From positions 30,373 to 94,372 of the forward strand of contig NZ_CAACVB010000005.1 in NCBI RefSeq assembly GCF_900659635.1: DNA of 64,000 nt. The letters are read 5' to 3'. The DNA comes from Actinomadura roseirufa. GTDB taxonomy: Bacteria > Actinomycetota > Actinomycetes > Streptosporangiales > Streptosporangiaceae. The translations under genes were made by a program, and so were the position numbers. Below are positions 1 to 7,464 of this stretch, piece after piece; the first letter of the stretch is position 1; each line of letters begins with the position of its first letter. The notes beneath the pieces are model-generated. The model was not told the DNA's origin. It saw only the letters and a program-made list of their open reading frames with translations, and did not search any database.

Positions 1-1058
1 GCTGGGGCCTGTGGGGGATGGGCGGTCTGGTCGCCGCCGGTGCCGCCGCGGCCGTGGCGATCGCCACCGTCGGCGGGAACAGCCCCTCGCCGTCCGGGCC
101 CGGCGGGGTGAAGCTCGACGGCAAGTCGGCGTTCCTCGTCGCGGCGTACAACGCCGAACGCCAGCCGACCGGCAACTACTGGCACGCCAACGTGGTCTCC
201 GGCCAGTCGTACATCATCCGGGCCAAGACCGGGACCTACGCGGTCACCGGTGCCGCCAGCGAGTCGTTTCACTGGTCCGGTGCCAAAAAGGGCATGGGGG
301 AGTCGTTCAACATCCGTGACCTGCCGGTCCACCCGCTGACCGCCCAGGACGCGGCACTGTGGCGCAAGGCCGGGTCGCCGTCGACTCTCCGTGTCTGGTC
401 GGGCGACAAGTACTTGACCTTCACCACGCAGGCGCAGAAGTGGCGGGTGACCGGCCCGGAGGTCGGCACGGACTCTCGAGGCGGCGGCACTTTCCTGGAC
501 GGGCGGTCGGCCCAGGACATGGAGAAGTTCCCGACCGACCCGGCCGAGCTCACCAGGCTGTACCTGTCGGACAGGGGCGACCCGGCGGGCCTCAAGCACC
601 TCACCCCTGCGCAGCGCGCGGGCGCCGCGCGCCTCCCCTACACCCCCGCCGCCAAGGTCTCGAGGGTGTCGTCGATCCTGGGCAGCCCCATCCCGTCCAA
701 GGCCAGGGCGGCCCTGATGCGGGCGCTGGCCGCCCAGCCGGGAATCCACGAGATCGGCCGTGACACCGACCCGCTGGGCCGGCAGGGCATCGCGCTGGCG
801 ACCGATGCCCAGACCATCACGGCCACGGGCGAATTCGGCAACCCCAAGGAGGAGCAGGGGACCTACAGCACCCGCGCAGTTCTCATCTTCGACAAGAAGA
901 CGGGTGCGCTCCTGTCCCGGCAGGAGGAGCTGGTCAAGCCCGGCGGACGCTACGCGGAGATGAAGCCCGGCTTCATCATCGAGTACCAGGCCCTCCGTTC
1001 GGCGAAGTGGACCGACGCCAAGCCGGTGCTGCCGGCCGAGCCGCCGTCGTTCCACTGA
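1..1058 (+). CDS. CU044_5270 family membrane-anchored protein, 5' truncated by window edge
   Basis: The frame is open to the left edge (codons begin at base 3), so the first in-frame ATG at 18 is probably internal. What is visible is an Ala/Gly/Val-rich transmembrane segment in the first 20 codons followed by about 320 extracytoplasmic residues. The segment with TDPAELTRLYLSD and the C-terminal block with LIFDKKTGALLSRQ and YQALRSAKW match, in order, the better preserved paralogue at 3541-4701 (TDPAELRAWLLN, LLIDPRNGRLTASQ, YEVIETAEW). I therefore assign it to the CU044_5270 family, commonly found beside ECF sigma factor genes and presumed to be sigma-linked membrane proteins; the biochemical role is unknown. 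The missing upstream part should encode a short cytoplasmic segment. Confidence 0.75.
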   Translation, partial: WGLWGMGGLVAAGAAAAVAIATVGGNSPSPSGPGGVKLDGKSAFLVAAYNAERQPTGNYWHANVVSGQSYIIRAKTGTYAVTGAASESFHWSGAKKGMGESFNIRDLPVHPLTAQDAALWRKAGSPSTLRVWSGDKYLTFTTQAQKWRVTGPEVGTDSRGGGTFLDGRSAQDMEKFPTDPAELTRLYLSDRGDPAGLKHLTPAQRAGAARLPYTPAAKVSRVSSILGSPIPSKARAALMRALAAQPGIHEIGRDTDPLGRQGIALATDAQTITATGEFGNPKEEQGTYSTRAVLIFDKKTGALLSRQEELVKPGGRYAEMKPGFIIEYQALRSAKWTDAKPVLPAEPPSFH

Positions 1059-1077
1059 CCTGAGGGTCGGGGGCCGT

Positions 1078-1115
1078 GCGGTCCGGGTGCCGTCCCGCAC
1101 CGGCATCCGGACCGC
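1078..1115 (+). terminator. Hairpin terminator after the first CU044_5270 gene
   Basis: A 15-bp stem (1078-1092 with 1101-1115) with one G-U pair and an 8-nt loop starts 20 bases after the stop codon at 1058. There is no T-tract, which is common for actinomycete hairpins. Confidence 0.6.
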
Positions 1116-1286
1116 CCGCCCCGGTCAGGTGATGAGGCCGCCGAGCCACCCCCGGCGGCCCCTCGTCGCGGGGCTTTGAGGGCAGGGCTTCGGGGGCCGG
1201 GCTTTGAGGGCGGGGCCGCGAGGTGGCCGAGGCAGCGACCGGGCGACCCCGGGCCGTCAACGAAGAGCCGCCGACCTGCAAGCGCG

Positions 1287-1446
1287 CATGTTCTCGTGGG
1301 AGAGGAACCCGAACGAGATCGCACGGGTCGTCGGGATCTCGCCTATGGCCCCGGTGTTCGCGTCTCGACCGTGCACGCAGCCAAATCAAGGCCGCACTGC
1401 CACAGGCGGCGGCAGCGTCACTTCACGGGGAGAGCTTGATGCATGA
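1287..1446 (+). pseudogene. Remnant of an ECF sigma factor C-terminus (region 4)
   Basis: The stretch translates, with at least one frame change near 1355-1365, into fragments that align with the region 4 helix-turn-helix of the intact sigma factor at 2898-3548: NPNEIARVVGIS corresponds to LSYVEVAQALGI, and SRLDRARSQIKAALPQAAAA corresponds to SRLNRARRQLKAALPQAAAA. Region 2 and the rest of the gene are absent between 1059 and 1287. It sits directly before the decayed CU044_5270 copy, in the same arrangement as the intact pair downstream. It is therefore the decayed first copy of a duplicated sigma/partner unit and cannot make a working sigma factor. Confidence 0.75.
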
Positions 1447-2594
1447 CCTGAGCGACCGTGGTGCCGAGCCGCACACCGCCAACCGGTCGCCGTCGCCGGA
1501 GATAGAGGAAAGCGCCCGCGCTCGGCTGATGTACGAGACGGGTGCTCCGAGAAGGTCTCGGGTCAGGCGTTCGGGTGCGAGGCGATTGTCGGCAAGGAAA
1601 TGGCGTGTGCATGTTGCCGCCGGCTTTACGGCGGTGGCGGTGGCCGGGTGGGGACTGTTCTCTTGGCACAGTCGGCCGGTCGACTCACCCGAGCCATGGG
1701 CCGGTTACAGCGGACCGGTTGCGAAGTTCCTGCTCGCCGCAGCGGACGCACGGGCGCGTGACAATGACGCGGGAGCCGTGTGGTATCGACGCCGCCGTCG
1801 GTGGAACCGTCATGGCGAAGTCGCGCCATCGCAAGGGCGTGATGTACCCGATGGAACTCGACCGAGACGATTTCCTCCTCGCGTCCCCGCTGAAACCGTT
1901 CGCCGGATCCGATGCCGCTCACCCGACGACCCGTGTCGAGTGGCCGGGTGAGCGGCTGCGGGCCCGTCCGGCGACCGCCGCCGCACGGAGCGCGTGGAAC
2001 GCCGACCGCCGGCCGAGCGCTGACGGCCTGCGGACCGAAGCCCCGGAAAGGTCGATCGGCCCGGCCATGGGAGGGGGAACGGCGCTGGACTTCAGCGATG
2101 AAACGGCGCGTGGGCTCCCCACTGATCCCGCCGAACTCCGCTCCTGGCTGTTGAACCATGTCACCCGGACCGGTCCCAAGAGCCTGCGCGATCCGGATCT
2201 CTTCCTGTTCCAGAGCGCATCCTTCTTGCTGGGAGGAGCGCCCGTCAGCGAAAAGGTGCGCGTCGCGACCTATCGGCTGCTCGCGAGCCTGAAGAACGTT
2301 CGCCTCATCAATGCGACCGATGCTCGGGGGCGTTCCGGAAAGGCCGTATCGATGCGAGAGACATCGAACGGGGCCGGAACCGTGGACCTGCAACTCCTGA
2401 TCGATCCACGGAACGGAACGCTCACCGCGAGTCAGTTGATCGTCGTCGCCCCGGGACAGCGCAACGCCGTGCTGCCGCCAGGCGTCCGCTGGTACTACGA
2501 AGTGATAGAGAACGCCGAGTGGACCGAGAAGCCCGCGAGCAGCCTCTTGCCGAAATCGCTCGATGTAAAGGCCGACGACGGGCAACGCCAATAG
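1439..2594 (+). pseudogene. CU044_5270 family gene with a 2-bp frameshift, tandem copy of the gene at 3541
   Basis: The ATG at 1439 begins a protein matching the gene at 3541: an acidic N-terminus with the ANRSPSPE motif, a transmembrane helix, then GYSGPVAKFLLAAADARARD. After GAVWYR, around 1785-1797, two bases are missing compared with the downstream copy, and the homology continues in another frame (GGTVMAKSRHRKG) to the stop at 2594. From the frameshift on, the similarity is strong through GPAMGGGTALDFSDETARG and the C-terminal YEVIENAEW block. The upstream frame would run into a stop near 1951 and give a truncated membrane protein. A sequencing error could mimic this, but the decayed sigma remnant before it supports real pseudogenisation. 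Confidence 0.75.
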
Positions 2595-2897
2595 CGAAGC
2601 CGGTCCGCCCGAGGCTCAGCCTAGGCCGCCGACGTGGGCCAGCCAGGCGGCGCGCCACCTCGGTGTCGTGGCTCATCGGGGACCGGGTTAAAGCATGGCA
2701 AGGGTGATGTACATCACATCGCGTGTGTGGGCAGTCCTCGGTGCTCGGTGAGTCTGAGGACGAATTCCCATTTCAGGGTAGTGGTGGGTGTCCTGGCGTC
2801 GCATCCCCGAGCGCCGCTCGGTGCTGAGGTCGCGGCGTGGCTTCCTCGAAGATGAGGCCGCCGAGAAGGATCGAGGTCGCAGCGGGCAATCAACAGT
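2595..2897. other. Intergenic region upstream of the sigma factor gene
   Basis: I find no gene in this 303-bp stretch. Its only clear structure is the 14-bp palindrome at 2704-2717, described separately. The promoter of the sigma/CU044_5270 pair must lie here, but no confident -35/-10 pair is visible. Confidence 0.5.
2704..2717. promoter_or_regulatory. Perfect palindrome GTGATGTACATCAC, possible operator
   Basis: This 14-bp perfect inverted repeat has no central loop, so it is more likely a protein-binding site than an RNA hairpin. It lies about 180 bp before the sigma factor start. No TetR or similar gene is adjacent, so the binding protein is unknown. Confidence 0.35.
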
Positions 2898-3548
2898 GTG
2901 CTCAAGCCCTCCCGCACCCTCGCAAGGAGCGTCGATGATCAGACTCTGGACAGCCCCGGGGCGGAGTTGACCACGGCGCCGCCATCGGACGTCGAGCCGA
3001 TCGTCGCGTCGTGGCGCCGCCCGGAGAGCTTCGCCGTGATCTTCGACCGGTACTACGCGGAGATCCATCGGTACGTGGACCGGCGACTCGGCCCCGACAT
3101 CGCCGACGACATCGCGGCGGAGACGTTCCTGATCGCCTTCCGCTCTCGCCGGAAGTTCGATCCGGGCACCGGTACGGCGCGGCCTTGGCTGTACGGCATC
3201 GCCACCCATCTCATAAGCCGGCATCGCAGAAGCGAGATGCGCAAGTACAAGGCGATCGTGCGGCTGAAGGCGCGAACGTCATCAGACCAGTACGAAGACG
3301 ATGCGCTCAGCGCGTCCAATACGGTGGACGGGCCATTGAGCGATGCGCTGGCCAAGCTCAAACATGGCGACCGGGACGCCTTGCTGCTCAATGTTCTGGG
3401 GGGCCTGAGTTACGTCGAGGTCGCGCAGGCCCTTGGAATCGCCTACGGCACCGTGTGTTCACGTCTCAACCGTGCACGCCGCCAACTGAAGGCCGCACTG
3501 CCACAGGCGGCGGCAGCGTCATCTCACGGGGGAGAGCCTGATGCCTGA
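2898..3548 (+). CDS. ECF-type RNA polymerase sigma-70 factor
   Basis: This 216-residue alternative sigma factor has region 2 at about residues 40-105 (FDRYYAEIHRYVDRRLG, DDIAAETFLIAF for core binding and -10 melting, and the ARPWLYGIATHLISRHRR block). A short linker follows, then region 4 at about 145-200 (GDRDALLLNVLGGLSYVEVAQALGI and SRLNRARRQLK, the -35 recognition helix-turn-helix). The start used is GTG 2898; no strong ribosome site decides it, and a start inside the first 35 poorly conserved residues is possible. The last 8 bases overlap the ATG of the CU044_5270 gene at 3541, so the pair is translationally coupled. ECF factors are normally held by a membrane partner; the coupled gene is the obvious candidate. 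Confidence 0.9.
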   Translation: MLKPSRTLARSVDDQTLDSPGAELTTAPPSDVEPIVASWRRPESFAVIFDRYYAEIHRYVDRRLGPDIADDIAAETFLIAFRSRRKFDPGTGTARPWLYGIATHLISRHRRSEMRKYKAIVRLKARTSSDQYEDDALSASNTVDGPLSDALAKLKHGDRDALLLNVLGGLSYVEVAQALGIAYGTVCSRLNRARRQLKAALPQAAAASSHGGEPDA

Positions 3549-4701
3549 CCTGAACGATCGGATTGCCGAGCTGCACACTGCGAACAGGTCACCATCGCCG
3601 GAGACGGAGGAAACGGCCCGCGCCCGGCTGATGTCCGAGATGAATCGCCCTGGAAGGCCCCGGCTCAGGCGTCCGGGAGCGGGGCGGCCGTCGGCAAAGA
3701 AATGGCGGGTGACTTTGGTTTCCGGCTTGACGGCCGCGGTGGTAGCGGTGGCCGGATGGGGAGTCATCTCGTGGTACAACCGCCCGCTCTACTCTCCCGA
3801 GCCATTGGCCGGTTACAGTGGGCCGGCGGCGAATTTTCTGCTCGCCGCAGCGGATGCGCGCGCGCGTGAAGGCGGTGCGGGAGCCGTGTGGTACAGACAT
3901 GCCGTGGCCGGTGGCACCGTCATGGCGAAGTCGCCCTATCGCAAGGGCGTGACGTATCCGATGGAGATCGAGGGAGACGAATTCCTCGTCGCGTCCTCGA
4001 AGCCGTTCACCGGAAGCGCCCCCGCTCATCCGACGACCCATCTCGAGTGGCCCGGTGATCAGTTGAGGGGCCGTCCGGCGACCGCCGCCGCACGGAAGGA
4101 ATGGAACACCGACCTCCGGCCCGAGCCTGATGAACTGGGCGTCGAGGCCCCGGGCAGGTCGATCGGCCCGGCCATGGGAGGGGGGACGGTGCTGGACGTC
4201 AGCGATGAGACGGCGCGCAGGCTCCCCACTGATCCCGCCGAACTCCGCGCCTGGCTGCTGAACCATGCCACCCGGACCGACCACAAGCGCCTGCGCGACC
4301 CGGATCTGTTCCTGTTCCAGAGCGCGTCCTTCTTGCTGGTGGACGCGCCTGTCAGTGACAAGGTGCGCATCGCGACCTATCGGCTCCTGGCGAGCCTGAA
4401 GAACGTTCGCCTCGGCACCGCGACCGATGCTCGGGGGCGTTCCGGAAAGGCCATATCGATGCGCGAGACGTCCAGCGCGTCCGGAACGGTGGACTGGCAA
4501 CTGTTGATAGATCCGCGGAATGGAAGGCTTACCGCGAGTCAGCAGATCCTCGTCGCTCCCGGACGGCTCAACGCGGGGCTGCCGGCGAGTGTTCGCTGGT
4601 ATTACGAAGTGATCGAGACCGCCGAGTGGACCAACAAGCCCGCGAGCAGCCTCGTGCCGAAATCACTCAACACCGGGCCGGATGCCGGACAGCGGCCATA
4701 G
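3541..4701 (+). CDS. CU044_5270 family protein, putative membrane partner of the ECF sigma factor
   Basis: This 386-residue protein has a charged cytoplasmic N-terminus (1-55), one transmembrane helix (about 57-78, VTLVSGLTAAVVAVAGWGVI) and a long extracytoplasmic domain. Its ATG overlaps the sigma factor stop by 8 bases, indicating coupled expression. By position it may act as an anti-sigma or sensor protein, but it lacks a recognisable zinc anti-sigma motif (HxxxCxxC), so this is inference from context. It is the intact member of three related genes in the first 4.7 kb, and the copy at 1439-2594 is its frameshifted twin. Transcription ends at the hairpin at 4709-4750. Confidence 0.8.
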   Translation: MPDLNDRIAELHTANRSPSPETEETARARLMSEMNRPGRPRLRRPGAGRPSAKKWRVTLVSGLTAAVVAVAGWGVISWYNRPLYSPEPLAGYSGPAANFLLAAADARAREGGAGAVWYRHAVAGGTVMAKSPYRKGVTYPMEIEGDEFLVASSKPFTGSAPAHPTTHLEWPGDQLRGRPATAAARKEWNTDLRPEPDELGVEAPGRSIGPAMGGGTVLDVSDETARRLPTDPAELRAWLLNHATRTDHKRLRDPDLFLFQSASFLLVDAPVSDKVRIATYRLLASLKNVRLGTATDARGRSGKAISMRETSSASGTVDWQLLIDPRNGRLTASQQILVAPGRLNAGLPASVRWYYEVIETAEWTNKPASSLVPKSLNTGPDAGQRP

Positions 4702-4708
4702 GGACATG

Positions 4709-4750
4709 GGTTCGCCCGGTTCCCGTGCCGGAAAGGGAACCGGGCGAACC
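4709..4750. terminator. Bidirectional hairpin terminator, 16-bp perfect stem
   Basis: Stem arms 4709-4724 and 4735-4750 are perfectly complementary, with a 10-nt loop. It lies between the convergent genes ending at 4701 and 4766 and can serve both strands. Confidence 0.8.
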
Positions 4751-4765
4751 GAGCTCATCTGATGC

Positions 4766-6493
4766 TTAGGCGGGCGACGTGCAGCCGCTGTACTTGTAGT
4801 TGTTTATGCTCTTGCTCCACTTGGCCCGGCAGAGTCTGATTCCGGCGTTGTAGAGCCGGCGGCCGATGCTGTAGGACAAGGTTCGCTGCTGCGCCTTCCC
4901 GCAAATGGCCCAGTTCTTGTTGGTCAGGTTCTTGCCGTCGCCGTATATGACCATGGCCACGCAGTAGCCGTCCGCATCCTGGTCTTGGACCGTGAACTTG
5001 GTGGAGATGCTGTAGGGGGCGTTGCCGCCCCAGTAGAGCCAGCCCCATCCTTGGCCGCGCTGCCGGTTGAGGACGACGTCAACGAGCTGGATGTAGCGGC
5101 CCCCTTGTGCCTGCACTCCGCCTTCCGGAATCTCCTGTGATTCGTCGTCGACGCTCTCCGCGGTCTCCGCCGGCGGGGCGGTACCGGTGAAGTATCCGCG
5201 CAGGGAGACCTGGAGGTGGACGGTGCCGCCGCTGTGGTTGGTGATGGACACGTTGCCGTGTGAGTCCGGCATGACCAGGTCGAAGCCGTTGGCGCTCTCG
5301 CCGTTGTCGTCGAAGTTGACGCTGTTGACGCCGGGGTCGCCGTCCTCGGCCGAGTAGACCGACAGCCATCCCTGAGCCGTCGGCTGCCGAGCATCGATGT
5401 TCAGGGCCAGAGCCGAGACGTCCGTGTCCAGGGTGCCGAGCCCGGCCAGTTCGACGGCATTGAACGTGAGGGTCTTGCCGGCCGCGAGAGCCGCGGTGCT
5501 TCCGCCCTCGGTGTTGGTGCCGGCGAGAGTGTCGATCAGGAGACCGGTGGGAGTCGGCTTGTAGGTCGAGCCGTCCCCGTCCGCCGCTCCCTTGAAGTAC
5601 CCCCGTACGCTGACCGCGAGATCAACGGGAGTCGTCCCCTTGTTATGGAAAACGAGCTTGCCGGTTGCGGTGAGCTGTGCGACCACGAAGCTGCTGTCGG
5701 TCTCGTTCGGGTTGTAGTTGACCACCGGAAGCCCGGTGTCGGTCTGATCCGACGGGCTCACCGTCAATGCCCCCTGCGCCTTCTGATTGAGGGCGGCCAC
5801 GTTGAGGGCTACGGCGGTGGAGCCGGTCGCGGGTATCTCCAGTTGTCCGGCGACATCGACGGTCACCGAGGAGTTCGCCGGAATGGGGGCGGCACTGTGC
5901 GCGGGCGAGCCCGTTACCTTGCCCGCTCGGGTGTCGTACAGGAAGGCGCTGTCGAGGGGGTAGTACTCGTTCCCGGAGTTGGAGGACGCCGCGTCGAGGA
6001 AGTAGCCCCGGGCGCTGACGGCGATATCGACCGTGCCGCTGCCGTTGTTCTTCACGGTGATCTGGCCGGTAGCGGTCAGGCGCGTGAAGTCTTCGGTATT
6101 GGTGGTCTCACCGGCGGCGTAGGTCAATGTGCTGATCGTTGTCGGTTGGTCGGACGGGTAGGCGTTGATCCAGCCGAAGGCGTCCGCGGCGTAGACCGAC
6201 ACGTTGGTGACGATCGCGGAGACTCCGGTGGCCGGTATTCCCGCCGTTCCCGCCGCCTGGAAGGTGATCGATCCTCCGGGCGGGACTTTGGCCGTCGGGA
6301 CGCCACCCGTGCCGCTGCGCGTGTCGGCCAGCACGGCGGGCGTGATCGTGTGGAACTGGGAGTCACCACCGGTATCGGCGTGGGCCTTTCCGGCCGACCC
6401 GACCTTGCCCGGCGGTGACGCGATGAGCGCTGCCAGGCAGACCAGCAGTGCCATCAGCGTAATGTGCGTACGCCATAGCGAACGTGTGCCCAT
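4766..6493 (-). CDS. Secreted protein with three repeated beta-rich domains and a Cys-containing C-terminal domain
   Basis: This is a 575-residue protein starting at ATG 6493, with AAGGA just upstream; a longer frame to 6523 exists. The N-terminus is a Sec signal peptide with hydrophobic core LMALLVCLAALIA, cleaved near AHA-DT. Three domains of about 120-130 residues follow (about 47-168, 175-298 and 303-437). Each opens with L.DTR or L.DT, contains a GIPATG or similar turn plus NV or LN, then GW or QG with S/PSD, and closes with VxxRGYF. This repeated domain is common in actinobacterial exported proteins of unknown function. The last 110 residues (GGRYIQLVDVVLNRQ onward) contain four cysteines (GYCVAM, AICGKA, RLCRAK, SGCTSPA), probably two disulfides. 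No catalytic motif is recognisable; an adhesive or cell-surface role is a guess. Confidence 0.8.
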   Translation of the reverse strand: MGTRSLWRTHITLMALLVCLAALIASPPGKVGSAGKAHADTGGDSQFHTITPAVLADTRSGTGGVPTAKVPPGGSITFQAAGTAGIPATGVSAIVTNVSVYAADAFGWINAYPSDQPTTISTLTYAAGETTNTEDFTRLTATGQITVKNNGSGTVDIAVSARGYFLDAASSNSGNEYYPLDSAFLYDTRAGKVTGSPAHSAAPIPANSSVTVDVAGQLEIPATGSTAVALNVAALNQKAQGALTVSPSDQTDTGLPVVNYNPNETDSSFVVAQLTATGKLVFHNKGTTPVDLAVSVRGYFKGAADGDGSTYKPTPTGLLIDTLAGTNTEGGSTAALAAGKTLTFNAVELAGLGTLDTDVSALALNIDARQPTAQGWLSVYSAEDGDPGVNSVNFDDNGESANGFDLVMPDSHGNVSITNHSGGTVHLQVSLRGYFTGTAPPAETAESVDDESQEIPEGGVQAQGGRYIQLVDVVLNRQRGQGWGWLYWGGNAPYSISTKFTVQDQDADGYCVAMVIYGDGKNLTNKNWAICGKAQQRTLSYSIGRRLYNAGIRLCRAKWSKSINNYKYSGCTSPA

Positions 6494-6826
6494 GGATTTG
6501 ACGTTCCTTCTTCTCGGGACCACTGGGGCGGATGCGTGTTCTTCACCTCATCTGTCAAGGCTTTTGTAAAGCTTCATCCAATGGCCACGTGAGAGCAAGA
6601 GAAGAAGATCTACTTTTTTGTAGATGTAGATCACACTTGACTTTTAAATGGATTGACAAAGGGGTGTGGCGTCCCTTTGAATGGCGCGGCCACTTTGCTG
6701 CGATGAGTGTGCGCGCGGTTACGGCTCCGGGCCCTTTGGCTTCGCCGCCGTTCGCGGCCTGCGCCGATGCCCCTGAACGGCGGGACGGAGCGGGCCCCGG
6801 CGACTCCTCGCCGGGGCCCGTGGTCT
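6494..6826. other. Intergenic region with AT-rich promoter zone of the repeat-domain protein
   Basis: No gene is visible. Bases 6555-6665 are much more AT-rich than the surroundings and probably hold the promoter of the leftward gene starting at 6493. The zone includes a palindrome at 6608-6625 (ATCTAC, six T, GTAGAT). The right end holds the terminator of the AhpD-like gene (6791-6820). Confidence 0.5.
6791..6820 (-). terminator. Terminator of the AhpD-like gene
   Basis: A perfect 11-bp stem (6791-6801 with 6810-6820) with an 8-nt loop lies just downstream of the leftward gene ending at 6827. Confidence 0.7.
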
Positions 6827-7282
6827 TCAGCCCCAGGCGCCGGCGATTTGGCGGGTCGTGGCGTTGAGGCGGTTGAACAGGTTGGTGACTCCGATCATCA
6901 GGACGATCGCGGCGAGCTGCTTCTCGTCGAAGAAGGCCGCGGCGCCGTCCCAGATCTCGTCGTTCACCGCGTCGGGACGGTCGGCCAGCCGCGTCGCGGC
7001 CTCGGCCAGCGCGAGCGCGGCCCGCTCCTCGTCGGTGAAGTAGGGGGCCTCCCGCCAGGCGGCGACGGTGGCCAGCCGCTCGTCGCTCACCCCGGACTTG
7101 CGGGCCGTCTTGGCGCCCGCGTCGACGCAGGCGCTGCACCCGTTGATCTGGCTGACCCGCAGGTGGACCAGCTCCAGCGTCTGCGCGTCCACCCCGCCGG
7201 AGTGGACGGCCTTGAAGATCTCCTGGATGGGCTGCATCGCGCCGGACAGGACGAAGGCGGGGTTCTGCATACGAGCCTGCAT
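6827..7282 (-). CDS. Carboxymuconolactone decarboxylase / AhpD-like alkylhydroperoxidase family protein
   Basis: This 151-residue protein of the AhpD-like fold has the family Cys pair INGCSAC (Cys49 and Cys52) for thiol-based peroxide reduction. It is followed by VDAGAKTARKSG and the C-terminal LAAIVLMIGVTNLFNRLNATTRQ block. The start at 7282 is chosen because AGAGGAG lies 9 bases upstream; the extra upstream codons up to 7399 overlap the promoter of the divergent regulator and look non-coding. The usual family His between the second Cys and the helix is not obvious. Likely role: cytoplasmic antioxidant or thiol-dependent enzyme of undefined substrate. A related protein is encoded at 58506. 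Confidence 0.8.
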   Translation of the reverse strand: MQARMQNPAFVLSGAMQPIQEIFKAVHSGGVDAQTLELVHLRVSQINGCSACVDAGAKTARKSGVSDERLATVAAWREAPYFTDEERAALALAEAATRLADRPDAVNDEIWDGAAAFFDEKQLAAIVLMIGVTNLFNRLNATTRQIAGAWG

Positions 7283-7464
7283 CTCGGTGTTCTCCTCTTT
7301 CGTGAGCCAGTGCCCCGTTCCCCCGGGGCGTGACTCCATCACAGCCGGACGGGCTTGCCATGGCGACGGCGATGGGACACCGTGGGACAGCTGCAACACC
7401 CTTGAGCAGCGACGACGCGGGCCGGGAAACGTCCGGCCGGGTGGGACGGGGAGGAACGGGAACG

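Noticed and set aside
1176..1439. Small rightward ORFs as separate genes
   Set aside because: Their sequence is explained by frame-broken remnants of sigma region 4, not by new proteins.
5645..6418. Rightward open frame opposite the repeat-domain secreted protein
   Set aside because: Gly/Arg/Val-rich antisense shadow of a confidently coding gene, with no domain or ribosome site.
6608..6625. Possible intrinsic terminator (ATCTAC, T6, GTAGAT)
   Set aside because: The T run is in the loop, not after the stem, and it lies upstream of the leftward gene; a regulatory or promoter-region palindrome is more likely.
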